A DNA stretch of 64,000 nucleotides from Dyadobacter sp. CY326 (lineage in GTDB: Bacteria; Bacteroidota; Bacteroidia; Cytophagales; Spirosomataceae), in assembly GCF_021390515.1 (NCBI RefSeq), contig NZ_JAJUXI010000007.1:1-64000 (forward strand), read 5' to 3'. Shown here in pieces: positions 34,724 through 44,649 of this stretch (the stretch's first letter is position 1; the number at the start of each line of letters is the position of its first letter). The position numbers and the translations under genes were made by a program. Under the pieces are notes generated by a model. That model was not told the origin of the DNA. It worked only from the letters and a program-made list of their open reading frames with translations, and ran no database searches.

Positions 34724-37087
34724 ATGAATACTCAGCAAATCCCATTTACTGCATTTCCGCTCCCGGGCAAAAAGAACCAGGCGGTTCTGATAACGGATGT
34801 GATCAAAAGATATTTGTATCATTGGCCGCTGTTCGCAATCGGGTTGTTGATTGCAGCCGCGCTGCTGTTTCTTTACGTTAAAAAGACCAGACCGGTTTAT
34901 GATGTAAAGGCTACGATTCTAATTCAGGATGAGAAAAAAACGCCGACTCAGAATTCCCCGCTTCGCGAGATTGATGTGATCAGCTCTTCAAAATTAATTG
35001 AGAATGAGATTGAAATTCTGAAATCGAAAAAGCTGCTGGCCAAGTTGGTGACGGACCTGAATCTGGGCATTATTTACAAACAAAAAGAAGGATTTGTTTC
35101 CCGCGATCTTTATGGCATTAGCCCGCTGAAATTAACATTGATCAAAGCAAGCGGAGATTACACCAATGCACAGGTAAGCATTAAAATAAAAGACGACAAA
35201 TCATTTTTCATCGTGTCGCCTGATGACACTGAAAAGGAGATGTTTTTTAAAGACCAATTCGTTGACAGCTTCGGTTCATGGAAGCTTGAACCGACTGCGG
35301 CGCTTTCCAAATTCAAAGGCGCTTTGATCAACATTATCATTGCCGATCCTGAGCAGCTTACGCTCGCTTATCAAAGCGCAATTGGCATTGGCCTTTCCAA
35401 TAAGTTGTCCACTGCGCTTGTCTTGTCGATTGAAGACGAGGTTCCACAGCGCGGAAAAGACATTCTTAACAATCTGATCTACAATTACAATCTGGCAGGT
35501 AAAACGGGAAAAATTCAGCAAACCAAGAACACGCTTGACTTTCTGGATCAAAGAATTGCTTCGCTTGCAGGCGAGCTTACCCAGGCTGAAAAGGGCATTG
35601 AAGGCTATAAAAGCAGCCGCGGAATGACTGACCTGACTGCGGATTCGCAGATTAACCTGGAAAATATGCAGGCCAGTGATGTGAAACTGAATGAAGTGAA
35701 TGTGCAGCTCAGCGTCATTGAAGGCATTGAATCTTACATTAACTCGCCAAGAAGCGCTGCCGAAACGCCAACCACATTCGGCATCACCGAGCCAGGCCTT
35801 AGCCGCCTTGTTGACAAACTTGCCGAACTGCAATTGCAGCGCGATAAGCTCCTGGCTACAACGCCCGAAACGAACCCTGATTTCGACCCGATCAACCGTC
35901 AGATCGCTTCCACAAAACTGGCTATTAAAGAGAATGTCAGCAACATTAAAAAGTCGCTGCTGAGCACACGCATGAAATTGGAATCTATCAACTCACGGGT
36001 GAAATCATCGATCAGAAATCTTCCAACGCAGGAACGTGAGTATGTGAGCATTAAAAGACAGCAGGCCACGAAAGAGAATTTGTACACTTATCTGCTTCAA
36101 AAAAGAGAAGAAGCATCCGTAAGCTACGCCTCGTCCCTGGCAAATGATCAGATCATTGACCAGGCTTATTCTGGCCCTGCCAAAAACAGCAAACGCGCTT
36201 TGGCATTTGCGGCTGCATTGATTTTAGGGCTGGGCCTTCCGGCAGGACTGATCTACGTAAGAAACATGATGAGCTCGAAAATCATGACGCGTGAAGACAT
36301 TACGGACACATTGAAAACGCCGATCCTGCTCGAACTTCCTTACGATCAGGCTAAGAGCACGATTGTGATTGGCCAGAACATTCAAACCGCCGTTAGTGAG
36401 CAGTTTAGGGCGCTGCGCATCAAGCTTTATCACCTTTTCGCAAAAAAAGAATATGGCCGCGTTACACTGGTGACATCCAGCGTGCCCGGTGAAGGCAAGA
36501 GCTTTGTAAGCAGCAACCTCAGTGTCGCTCTCGCCTACTCAGGTAGAAAAACGATTGTTTTGGAGCTTGACATGCGCAAACCCAAGATCGCCGAAGTGTT
36601 TGGTTTACCAAAATCACATCTGGGCATCAGCGAATTTTTGAATGGCCACATTGCGCTGAACGAGATCATTCAGCAGTCAACGGTTGAGCCTAGCCTGCAT
36701 TTTATAACAAGCGGACAAATTGTGGACAACCCATCTGAACTGCTTGAAAAGAAAGCATTAAGCGAGCTGATCGAAAGTCTCCGCGTGATGTATGACGACA
36801 TCATTATCGACAGCCCGCCGATTCATTTGGTGCCCGACGCGATGATCTTGTCCAGAGTCTCAGACCTTACATTGTACATGATCCGTCAAGGATTCACCCA
36901 AAAATCTGAGCTTGATTTCATCAAAGAACTGGATATCCAAAAGCAGTTGACAAACATCAACATCATATTCAACGGCATTCAAAAAGCCAAATATGGTTAC
37001 GGCTACGAATACGACACCAATTATTACATGCAAAAAAAGACCAAGCCGCTTGACTTTATGTTCAGCGACTTTGGAAGCCGGTTCTAA
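34724..37087 (+). CDS. wzc: Wzc-like polysaccharide co-polymerase and tyrosine kinase (locus B)
   Basis: A 787-residue paralogue of the kinase at 8249-10639 with the same order. There is an N-terminal helix (LFAIGLLIAAALLFLYV), a long periplasmic region with coiled coils, a second helix near residue 495, and the kinase domain. That domain has SVPGEGKSF (Walker A, about 586), VLELDMRKP (Walker A', about 610) and IIIDSPP (Walker B, about 690). The C-terminal tail has six tyrosines (YGYGYEYDTNYYM), fewer than the first copy. It pairs with the adjacent wza. No phosphatase gene accompanies it. Confidence 0.9.
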   Translation: MNTQQIPFTAFPLPGKKNQAVLITDVIKRYLYHWPLFAIGLLIAAALLFLYVKKTRPVYDVKATILIQDEKKTPTQNSPLREIDVISSSKLIENEIEILKSKKLLAKLVTDLNLGIIYKQKEGFVSRDLYGISPLKLTLIKASGDYTNAQVSIKIKDDKSFFIVSPDDTEKEMFFKDQFVDSFGSWKLEPTAALSKFKGALINIIIADPEQLTLAYQSAIGIGLSNKLSTALVLSIEDEVPQRGKDILNNLIYNYNLAGKTGKIQQTKNTLDFLDQRIASLAGELTQAEKGIEGYKSSRGMTDLTADSQINLENMQASDVKLNEVNVQLSVIEGIESYINSPRSAAETPTTFGITEPGLSRLVDKLAELQLQRDKLLATTPETNPDFDPINRQIASTKLAIKENVSNIKKSLLSTRMKLESINSRVKSSIRNLPTQEREYVSIKRQQATKENLYTYLLQKREEASVSYASSLANDQIIDQAYSGPAKNSKRALAFAAALILGLGLPAGLIYVRNMMSSKIMTREDITDTLKTPILLELPYDQAKSTIVIGQNIQTAVSEQFRALRIKLYHLFAKKEYGRVTLVTSSVPGEGKSFVSSNLSVALAYSGRKTIVLELDMRKPKIAEVFGLPKSHLGISEFLNGHIALNEIIQQSTVEPSLHFITSGQIVDNPSELLEKKALSELIESLRVMYDDIIIDSPPIHLVPDAMILSRVSDLTLYMIRQGFTQKSELDFIKELDIQKQLTNINIIFNGIQKAKYGYGYEYDTNYYMQKKTKPLDFMFSDFGSRF

Positions 37088-37128
37088 ACCAAAAAAGCCA
37101 TTACTCAACCCTCCATAATAATCAAGCT

Positions 37129-37719
37129 GTGAGATCCCTCTTCGTTCTATTCAACTTCGTCCGCTGCATTCCGCACATTGTGCTGTTTCATATGCATGGA
37201 AATAAGAAAGCAATTCATGCAGATGCTAAAAGATGGCTGGAAGTCTTTGGCCAGGATTACGGCAAAACCTACGGATTTGTTTATCTGCTTTCATTCTATC
37301 CGGAGTTCAGGAACCTGTTTTATTACCGCGTAGGCTTCATCCGTTACTTTTTCAAATTTTTATGTCCCGAGCTCTCCACGCTTTACATCCACACGCCGGT
37401 CATTGGTGAAGGACTTTTTATCCAGCACGGATTCAGCACCATTATCAATGCAGAGTCTATCGGGAAAAACTGCTGGATCAATCAACAAGTTACAATCGGG
37501 TTTACCAATTCAACAGACAGTCCGACCATTAAGGACAACGTCACCATTTACGCGGGCGCCAAAGTGCTTGGTAATGTGACCATTGGCAGTAATTCTGTTG
37601 TAGGCGCCAATGCAGTGGTGGTGAAAGATGTTCCTGAAAACGCCACAGTGGTCGGCTATGCAGCCAGGGTCATCAAGATCAATGGGAAGTCTGTTCGCAA
37701 TGTTGAATTATATAATTAA
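37129..37719 (+). CDS. Hexapeptide-repeat O-acetyltransferase
   Basis: A 196-residue protein of the serine-acetyltransferase-like left-handed beta-helix group. Hexapeptide repeats run from GEGLFIQHGFSTIINAESIG (about residue 93) to GSNSVVGANAVVVKDVPENA (about 158-177). In EPS loci such enzymes usually acetylate a sugar of the repeat unit from acetyl-CoA. The start is GTG at 37129; the N-terminal IPHIVLFHMHGNKKAIHADA block is shared by family members, so a later start is unlikely. It lies between wzc and wzx of locus B. Confidence 0.82.
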   Translation: MRSLFVLFNFVRCIPHIVLFHMHGNKKAIHADAKRWLEVFGQDYGKTYGFVYLLSFYPEFRNLFYYRVGFIRYFFKFLCPELSTLYIHTPVIGEGLFIQHGFSTIINAESIGKNCWINQQVTIGFTNSTDSPTIKDNVTIYAGAKVLGNVTIGSNSVVGANAVVVKDVPENATVVGYAARVIKINGKSVRNVELYN

Positions 37720-37730
37720 AATCTATTAAA

Positions 37731-39059
37731 GTGAACAAAGCGGATTCTCAGAAACGGTTAACGCGCAATATTCTTTCGCTTACGCTGGTTCAGATTGCCA
37801 ATTACGGAATGCCGTTGATTTCGGTTCCGGTTATCTCGCGCATTATCGGGCCTGAAAAGTTCGGCGTCATCAATTTCGCAGCGGCATTCATCGCCTATTT
37901 TACCTTGCTCATCAGCTACGGATTCGACCTGACGGCGACCAGAAAAATTGCCAAAGATCCAACCAACGAAGCAAACAGGAATAAGGTTTTCAGCGAGGTT
38001 TTCTTCACGCAGCTGCTGCTTTTGGCGCTTTCAACTTGCGTATTCCTAACTTTGGTTTACACGGTTCCGCGCCTGCAAGTAGATCGGACTGTGATGATTT
38101 TCTCCTATGTGCTTTGCATTAGCACCGTTTTCACGCAAAACTGGCTGTTCCAAGCCATGCAGGACCTTTCCAAAGTGGCCATTTTCAACCTTTTAAGCAA
38201 GATACTTTTCACGATCGCCATTTTAATGGTCATTCAAAAGAGTGACGATTATATTTGGCAGCCACTGCTTTTCGGACTTATTCAAACCCTTGTCGGTCTG
38301 AGTGCATTCGCCTGGGCCATAAAGCGTTACAAGATCAAATTCCTACACGTGCCCTTGAAAAGATGCCTTCAAGTGATCTGGGAGGAACGAACGATCTTTT
38401 TCTCACTGGTCGTTGTCAATTTGTACACAACTACGAACACATTCATTTTAGGTTTGTATCAAACTGCGGAGCAGACGGGCTATTACACGGCTGGCCAGCG
38501 TTTGATCATCATCGCGCAATCGGTGCTGACATTGCCGCTTACGCAGGCGCTTTATCCTTTTATTGGAAAAGCATTTGGTGAAGATCGCCAGCAAGGTCTG
38601 CGCGTGGCTCAAAAAATCATCCCGCTCATTGTTCTGTTCACGGGCGCTGCAACACTTGGAATGATCGTTCTGGGACCGATCATCATCAGCCTTTTTTATG
38701 GCCACAAGTTTGATGCGGCGATTCCTGTTTTCCAAATCCTGTCTCTCATTCCGCTCATCATTGCGCTGAGCAATGTGTTTGGGATCCAGATCATGCTGAA
38801 CCTGGGCATGGATAAATATTTCCTTCGGATTACTGCGCTGGGATCATTGCTGAGCATTTCCTTCAACATATTCATGATCAAGGAATGGGGCTATATAGGC
38901 ACTTCATTTAACTGGCTGATGACCGAAGTTTTCATTCTGCTGAGCATGTATCTGGTTTTGCGCAGACAAGGGATTAACCCCATCAATCTGAGCTATTTCA
39001 CGCCGTCCAGCTTCAAAGAATATCTCGCTCCGATCAAATCCAAACTATTTGTAAGATAA
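37731..39059 (+). CDS. wzx: Wzx-type polysaccharide flippase (locus B)
   Basis: A 442-residue MOP-superfamily membrane protein with about twelve hydrophobic segments. The N-terminus LTLVQIANYGMPLISVPVIS and the ARKI-like block TATRKIAKDPTNEANRNKVF are characteristic of O-antigen/EPS flippases. It is not closely similar to the flippase of locus A, as expected if the two export different repeat units. The start is GTG, 11 bases after the acetyltransferase stop. Confidence 0.87.
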   Translation: MNKADSQKRLTRNILSLTLVQIANYGMPLISVPVISRIIGPEKFGVINFAAAFIAYFTLLISYGFDLTATRKIAKDPTNEANRNKVFSEVFFTQLLLLALSTCVFLTLVYTVPRLQVDRTVMIFSYVLCISTVFTQNWLFQAMQDLSKVAIFNLLSKILFTIAILMVIQKSDDYIWQPLLFGLIQTLVGLSAFAWAIKRYKIKFLHVPLKRCLQVIWEERTIFFSLVVVNLYTTTNTFILGLYQTAEQTGYYTAGQRLIIIAQSVLTLPLTQALYPFIGKAFGEDRQQGLRVAQKIIPLIVLFTGAATLGMIVLGPIIISLFYGHKFDAAIPVFQILSLIPLIIALSNVFGIQIMLNLGMDKYFLRITALGSLLSISFNIFMIKEWGYIGTSFNWLMTEVFILLSMYLVLRRQGINPINLSYFTPSSFKEYLAPIKSKLFVR

Positions 39060-39078
39060 ACCTCAAAAAACCCCGTTT

Positions 39079-40185
39079 ATGAAACTTCACTCTATTCAAT
39101 TTTTACGCGCATTGGCAGCCCTGCTTGTTGTCTACTGCCACTCACTTGACCTCCAAGTGAAATATGCCGTTTCGCATCAGCAAGGCTTCCATTTTTTACA
39201 GGATTTCGGCGCAATCGGCGTGGATATTTTTTTCGTGATCTCCGGCTTCATCATCTCATTCATTGGTCACGACATCAATGGCCGCCGCAACACCTATCAG
39301 TTTTTGAAAAAAAGATTTATCAGAATAAATCCATATTACTATCTAGTAAGCATCGTTGCATTTGGCTTTTTGCTCCAACGCGAGCACGGAGCATTTTCAT
39401 TTAAGGCGATCTTAAAAACGCTCACAATTCTGCCTATCGAGCCAGGATCTCAGATCTGGTGGCCGATCCTGACCATTGGCTGGACATTGAGCTTTGAATG
39501 GTTCTTTTATATGCTGTTTGCGGTTTTGATCTACAAACGCATTCAACACAAAGAATTTTACCTGACAGCGATGCTTATTGCGCTTGTTGGCCTGGGTCAG
39601 CTGATGCCGTCTAATCAGGTGATTATCAATTTCATCACGCACCCGATCATTCTTGAATTCGGTGTGGGCGCATTAATGGGGTGGGTTTTGAGAAACAAAA
39701 AGATCTCTTCAAATCTTGCGGCTGCTTCTCTTGTAACGAGCCTTGTTTGCTTCGTGCTTTTGATCACGTTTGGCTACGGAAGGGTTTCGGAAATGGACGA
39801 GGTTTTGAGTGGCCGCGTGACCTTTGCAAGACTGTTCTATTTTGGCATTCCGAGCATTCTGCTTGTTTTTGGTTGTGTGTTTTTGGAAACCAATGCGAAA
39901 CTTAAAGGCCTGTGGGGCAACCGTCAAATGTTGCTTTTGGGTGACGCTTCCTACTCGATTTATCTGGTTCACACGATTGTATTTTCTGCGCTTGGCCTGG
40001 TCTACGACAACATTGGCATGGCAGGAGCGGCCGACCTCATTGTGATGGTGCAAATGGTGCTGGCAACCGGCATCGGCGTGATTTGCCACATTGCAGTGGA
40101 GAAGAAAATTGTCCCTGTGTTCACCTCACTGGCCGACAACGTCGAACTCATTTTCCGTAAAAATTACACTTATCTGAAAGCCTGA
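39079..40185 (+). CDS. Acyltransferase-3 (OafA-like) membrane protein, first copy
   Basis: A 368-residue integral membrane acyltransferase. The opening KLHSIQFLRALAALLVVYCH (residues 2-21) carries the family histidine, and GVDIFFVISGFIISFIGHD is near residue 48. About ten helices follow. These enzymes move acetyl or other acyl groups onto exported sugars. The stop TGA overlaps the ATG of the next gene by one base (TGATG, 40183-40187), indicating translational coupling. Confidence 0.88.
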   Translation: MKLHSIQFLRALAALLVVYCHSLDLQVKYAVSHQQGFHFLQDFGAIGVDIFFVISGFIISFIGHDINGRRNTYQFLKKRFIRINPYYYLVSIVAFGFLLQREHGAFSFKAILKTLTILPIEPGSQIWWPILTIGWTLSFEWFFYMLFAVLIYKRIQHKEFYLTAMLIALVGLGQLMPSNQVIINFITHPIILEFGVGALMGWVLRNKKISSNLAAASLVTSLVCFVLLITFGYGRVSEMDEVLSGRVTFARLFYFGIPSILLVFGCVFLETNAKLKGLWGNRQMLLLGDASYSIYLVHTIVFSALGLVYDNIGMAGAADLIVMVQMVLATGIGVICHIAVEKKIVPVFTSLADNVELIFRKNYTYLKA

Positions 40186-41138
40186 TGAATAACATTGCAG
40201 CAGTTGTAGTAACATTCAACCGATTAGAATTGCTTAAAGGCTGTATCAACGCCTTGCGCCAGCAGACTGTCCGTCCCGATGCAATCGTGGTGGTCAACAA
40301 TGGCAGCTCGGATGGCACGGACTCGTGGCTGGCTGAGCAGAATGATTTGATATTGGTTAACCAGAATAATCTTGGCGGTGCCGGCGGATTTTACACAGGC
40401 ATCAAAGAAGCTTACGAGCAAGGTTATGAGTGGATTTGGGTGATGGATGATGACTGCGTGGCAGACAAGGATTGCCTTGAAAACATGCTCGCATCACGCA
40501 CTTCGGATGACGTGCTTTGCCTCGCGCCGCTCGTTGTGGACCGCGAAGGAAACATTGACACACGCCACCGCGGATGCTTTGATTTCTCACAGGGTTCTTC
40601 ATCCATTTACACGCCGATCAATGAGAAAAACGACGGTGATATCCTGGTCGATTTCGCCTCGTTTGTTGGGTTAATGGTGCATTCAAGTGCGATTAAGCAG
40701 GTTGGTTTGCCAAAAAGAGAGTTTTTCATCCATAATGACGATGTTGAATATTGTCTTCGCTTGAATCAGGTTAGCCGTGTGCAGGTCAGCGTGAAAGCGA
40801 AAATCTATCATTTGGAAAACGCAACTGCGAGTGGCGAGCGCAAAACATTCCTGCACAAGGTCAATTACCGCACGCCATTCGACAAGCTCTGGATTCGCTA
40901 TTACGGCATGCGAAACATGACCTGGATCAAGAAAAAATATGTTTTCAACCAATCGAAATCGACTAAATACAGAATGCTGCTGATGCTGACCAGATCATTC
41001 TTGTCTGATTCAAAAGCCATCATTCTTTACGACGATTACAAATACAAGCGCATCAACTTCCACTTCAATGCATATCGCGATGGCTGGAAAGGCGAGTTTG
41101 ACAATGACCGACCCAGAAGGATCGCTGCCCGAAATTGA
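40185..41138 (+). CDS. Family 2 glycosyltransferase, GlfT2/rhamnosyl-like
   Basis: A 317-residue GT2 enzyme: AAVVVTFNRLELLKGCINAL at residues 4-23, VVNNGSSDGT near 38, NLGGAGGFYTGI near 61 and WVMDDDCV near 85 with the metal-binding aspartates. The NLGGAGGF and MDDD combination is typical of galactofuranosyl- and rhamnosyltransferase-like GT2 proteins. The donor remains unknown. Start overlaps the stop of the upstream acyltransferase. Confidence 0.82.
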   Translation: MNNIAAVVVTFNRLELLKGCINALRQQTVRPDAIVVVNNGSSDGTDSWLAEQNDLILVNQNNLGGAGGFYTGIKEAYEQGYEWIWVMDDDCVADKDCLENMLASRTSDDVLCLAPLVVDREGNIDTRHRGCFDFSQGSSSIYTPINEKNDGDILVDFASFVGLMVHSSAIKQVGLPKREFFIHNDDVEYCLRLNQVSRVQVSVKAKIYHLENATASGERKTFLHKVNYRTPFDKLWIRYYGMRNMTWIKKKYVFNQSKSTKYRMLLMLTRSFLSDSKAIILYDDYKYKRINFHFNAYRDGWKGEFDNDRPRRIAARN

Positions 41139-41183
41139 AACAGAAGCTAAGCAAAATCATTAACGCCCCCGATTGTTTTTCCA

Positions 41184-42410
41184 ATGAATAAGACCTTAAA
41201 CCAGAATCCTGCCAGCGGCTTTGTCAGAAACAACACGCTTGATTTCATCCGGGCGTGCGCAGTGCTGCTTGTCATCCTGAATCACTTGTATCCATTGGTT
41301 TCTGCCAAGTCCGATCCGATGATCAAGAAGCTGGTTGGATTCGGGTTTTATGTGATCAACACGGGTGGCTGGATCGGCGTGGATCTGTTTTTTGTGCTCA
41401 GCGGATTTCTGGTTTCAGGCCTACTTTTCAAAGAGCATCATTTAAGCGGCAAGATCGACGCTGCAAGATTTCTGATTCGCCGCGGATTCAAAATTTACCC
41501 GAGTTTTATCGCATTGTTGCTCATTACTTTCATTCTGGAACGCACGTTCTTGAAAAGCGATTTCAGCTTTGCCAATGCTGCTTATCTGAAAGATCTGTTT
41601 TTCGTGCACAATTATCTGGGCGGAAGATGGGCGCACACTTGGTCGCTGGATGTTGAAGAAGGTTTCTATTTTTTGCTGACTGCCATGTTTTTGATCTGCA
41701 TCAGATTCAAAAAGCTTACTTTAAAGACGCTGGTGATCACTTACCTGACCTTGCTGATTTCAGGAATCGCTTTCAGGTTGGCAGCTAACATTCAGCATCC
41801 GCAGTATGACTTTCTGATGCATTTTGGCAAAACGCATTTCAGGCTGGATTCTTTGCTGCTGGGCGTCATCTTATCTTACCTGTTAAATTACAGAAAAGAG
41901 GCGCTTGGAAGTTTTATCAGCACGCATCAGAAATGGATGCTGCCTGTTGCCGCTCTGTTATTATCGCTGAATTTCCTTTTGCCTTACTGGGAATACAACA
42001 TTGTGTCGGTTGTGTTTCTTTCAACCAATGCGGCTTGCTTCGGCGTGTTGCTGATGGCTGCGCTTTACAAAAAAGAACACGTTGCCATTTTCAACAATCG
42101 CACTATTTCTTTTATCGGTCAAAATTCATATTGCATTTACTTGTGGCATGTGCCTGTGAATGTATATCTGCTTTTGGCATTCAAAAAAGCGGGCATCGCG
42201 ACGCCATTTACGAGCGTTCCGCAATGGCTGCTTTACGCTGCTTGTTATATCGGACTTTCGCTTGCGGCGGGGATCATCTTTACAGAAATCATTGAAAAGC
42301 CATTTCTGAAAATCAGAGAGACATTTTTCCAATCAAAAAGTTCGCCAAGAGCAATTGAGCCCGTTATCGAAAATCAAGTTGCATTGGAACTTAACAAGCA
42401 TTTAGCCTGA
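41184..42410 (+). CDS. Acyltransferase-3 (OafA-like) membrane protein, second copy
   Basis: A 408-residue acyltransferase-3 protein: NTLDFIRACAVLLVILNHLY near residue 17 with the family histidine, GGWIGVDLFFVLSGFLVSGL near 56, WSLDVEEGFYFL near 153 and a C-terminal helix bundle. It is clearly different in sequence from the copy at 39079, so the two probably act at different positions or with different acyl groups. It sits 46 bases after the GT2 gene and 18 before the polymerase. Confidence 0.86.
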   Translation: MNKTLNQNPASGFVRNNTLDFIRACAVLLVILNHLYPLVSAKSDPMIKKLVGFGFYVINTGGWIGVDLFFVLSGFLVSGLLFKEHHLSGKIDAARFLIRRGFKIYPSFIALLLITFILERTFLKSDFSFANAAYLKDLFFVHNYLGGRWAHTWSLDVEEGFYFLLTAMFLICIRFKKLTLKTLVITYLTLLISGIAFRLAANIQHPQYDFLMHFGKTHFRLDSLLLGVILSYLLNYRKEALGSFISTHQKWMLPVAALLLSLNFLLPYWEYNIVSVVFLSTNAACFGVLLMAALYKKEHVAIFNNRTISFIGQNSYCIYLWHVPVNVYLLLAFKKAGIATPFTSVPQWLLYAACYIGLSLAAGIIFTEIIEKPFLKIRETFFQSKSSPRAIEPVIENQVALELNKHLA

Positions 42411-42428
42411 GCAATCCGGACTGAGATC

Positions 42429-43658
42429 ATGAACAATTTTAAATATTACCATTACATTTTCATCTTCCTGCTGGTGCTATTTTCGCTGAACTATTTCTCA
42501 GCCAAAATCGCTAACTCGGGTGTGCTCAAAAATCTGAGCTATGCATTTGTGCTGGGAACGATCCTGATTTCCATTCCGCAGTTTTTCCGCAAAGCTGGTG
42601 GCTTTATTTTCCCTGTGCAGGTGCTTTGCTTTTCGGTCCTGTTCTCGATTTTGATGGCGTATATTTCATGGAATCAGGCATTTAGTTACAGCGTGAGCTC
42701 CATCCCCTATCTGATCTGGTTTTCGTTCTTTTATCTGTTGCACCAAAAGTATCCGATCGCCATGTTGGAGCGAGTCGTCATGGTTTTTGGTGTGGCTTAC
42801 ATTGTGCTTTATCTCTTTCAATTCCTGCATAGCGACACGGTTTATTTCGGTTTCAGAGAAGAATTCGTTGAAGACCGCGGCATTGTGCGCATCCTGTTTC
42901 CAGGCGCAGGCGCTTTCTTTCTCGCGTTCTTCATCGCATTGAATAAAAGCCTTGAAAAAAACGCCTACAAGTGGTTTTACATTGGATTTGTGCTGATGGG
43001 CGTGGGTGTCACATTGTTACAAGTTACCCGGCAGTCGATCGGCCTTTTAGCTGTGATCATCGTGTATCATTACGGCAGAAAAGCATCGCTTGCCATGAAG
43101 CTCGGAATGGTCGTGGTTTTTGTGGTTGGACTGATTTATTTGCAGGGTTCCGACATTTACAAAGGATTGGCTGAGACGCAGAAAGAGACTGTTTCGGAGG
43201 GAGACAAATACATTCGTGTGATTGCTGGTGATTATTTTATCAACGATTTTTCACCAAACTGGCTGTCCCGGATCTTCGGAAATGGCCTCCCGAACAACAC
43301 GTCTTCCTATGGAGCATTTACGACTTACCTCGAAGATGTGTACGGATTTTACCTCTCGGATGTAGGCATCATTGGTGTGTATGTGATGTTTGGCATTTTC
43401 GCCGTGCTCGCCTATATCTCCATTTTCATCAAATCATTCAGGATGCGGGTGCCTGAAAACTATTATTATCTCAAATATTATACGCTGCTTCTGCTGGTAA
43501 CGAGCCTCACGTCCGACGCCGTTTACTCGATCAATTTTATGATTACCAATGTATTTGTGCTCTACATATATCAATATCTGTATGAGAGCCAGCAATATTA
43601 TATAGTTCAACAACAAGCTGTTGCTGAAAATGAAATCCTGCAACCTGCCTTGTCATGA
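42429..43658 (+). CDS. wzy: Wzy-like EPS polymerase (locus B)
   Basis: A 409-residue multi-helix membrane protein. It has the polymerase-style layout with a central loop and VTRQSIGLLAVIIVYHYG near residue 200. A large periplasmic loop (about 235-310) is followed by more helices. No well-conserved signature exists for Wzy, so the call rests on topology and on its place in an EPS locus that otherwise lacks one. The last four bases (ATGA) overlap the next glycosyltransferase start. Confidence 0.7.
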   Translation: MNNFKYYHYIFIFLLVLFSLNYFSAKIANSGVLKNLSYAFVLGTILISIPQFFRKAGGFIFPVQVLCFSVLFSILMAYISWNQAFSYSVSSIPYLIWFSFFYLLHQKYPIAMLERVVMVFGVAYIVLYLFQFLHSDTVYFGFREEFVEDRGIVRILFPGAGAFFLAFFIALNKSLEKNAYKWFYIGFVLMGVGVTLLQVTRQSIGLLAVIIVYHYGRKASLAMKLGMVVVFVVGLIYLQGSDIYKGLAETQKETVSEGDKYIRVIAGDYFINDFSPNWLSRIFGNGLPNNTSSYGAFTTYLEDVYGFYLSDVGIIGVYVMFGIFAVLAYISIFIKSFRMRVPENYYYLKYYTLLLLVTSLTSDAVYSINFMITNVFVLYIYQYLYESQQYYIVQQQAVAENEILQPALS

Positions 43659-44617
43659 AAGAGAAATTAGCAATCGTTATTCCGGCATATAAGGCCGAAT
43701 TTCTTCGGGAAGCACTCGTGTCAATCGCTGCGCAGACTTGTCAGCAATTTCATCTCTATATCGGAGACGACAACAGCCCGCAGGATCTTTACAGCATTGT
43801 AAAGGAATTTGAAACGCGCATTCCGATGACTTACAGGAAGTTTGAAACCAATGCAGGCGGAAAGGACCTGGTGAGCCAATGGAAACGCTGCATTGATTTG
43901 ACCCAGGACGAAAGCTGGATCTGGCTGTTTTCGGACGACGATGTGATGGGCGCGGACTGTGTTGAGCGATTTTTTGAAGGACTTGGCAAGCAGGAAAACG
44001 TCGATTTATTTCATTTCGACATCAGGATCATTAACCGATTCGGCCAGGTGATCCAGACTTGCAATCCTTTTCCTAAACAATTGGCTGTTAACGATTTCTT
44101 TTCCAAAAGAATCAATCGGGAAATCAACAGCACGGTCGTAGAATATATCTTTTCAAGAAAAATATATACGGAGACGGGTTTTATAAACTTTGATCTCGCC
44201 TGGTGTTCCGACGACGCAACCTGGATTGCATTCGGACGCAAAAACGGAATTGTCACGCTCCCGGAATCCACAGTTTATTTCAGAGACAGCGGCATCAACA
44301 TTTCCTCCGATTTCAAAGACAAGGGAATCGTGCAGCGCAAGCTCAAATCCAATTTGGCTTACATGCAGTGGGTTACGCAATTTTTCAAAAGCAACGGCAT
44401 CACCGAACCGACCTCGGAATTCACCAAACTCAGATGGATCTGCTCAACGCTGCTGCTATCAACTTCATTTTCAATTGCCGAAAAAACAGCATTGATCAAA
44501 AAAGTAGTGACTGAACTCGGCGCCACGAAATTGCTGGTTCCTGCAAAAATATACATGTATTATTTAGCCTTGAAGGCGCTTCCAAGATCTGCCAAAAACA
44601 TCAAAATAACCCAATAA
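43655..44617 (+). CDS. Family 2 glycosyltransferase
   Basis: A 320-residue GT2 protein with LAIVIPAYKAEFLREALVSI at the start, YIGDDNSPQD near residue 36, and the acidic block WLFSDDDVMGADCV near 90. C-terminal residues about 235-320 carry amphipathic helices. It likely adds one sugar of the locus B repeat unit at the cytoplasmic membrane face. Donor and linkage cannot be deduced. It begins in the ATGA overlap with the polymerase gene. Confidence 0.82.
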   Translation: MKEKLAIVIPAYKAEFLREALVSIAAQTCQQFHLYIGDDNSPQDLYSIVKEFETRIPMTYRKFETNAGGKDLVSQWKRCIDLTQDESWIWLFSDDDVMGADCVERFFEGLGKQENVDLFHFDIRIINRFGQVIQTCNPFPKQLAVNDFFSKRINREINSTVVEYIFSRKIYTETGFINFDLAWCSDDATWIAFGRKNGIVTLPESTVYFRDSGINISSDFKDKGIVQRKLKSNLAYMQWVTQFFKSNGITEPTSEFTKLRWICSTLLLSTSFSIAEKTALIKKVVTELGATKLLVPAKIYMYYLALKALPRSAKNIKITQ

Positions 44618-44649
44618 CTGCCGAAAAGCACTGTAACAGTTAACTAATT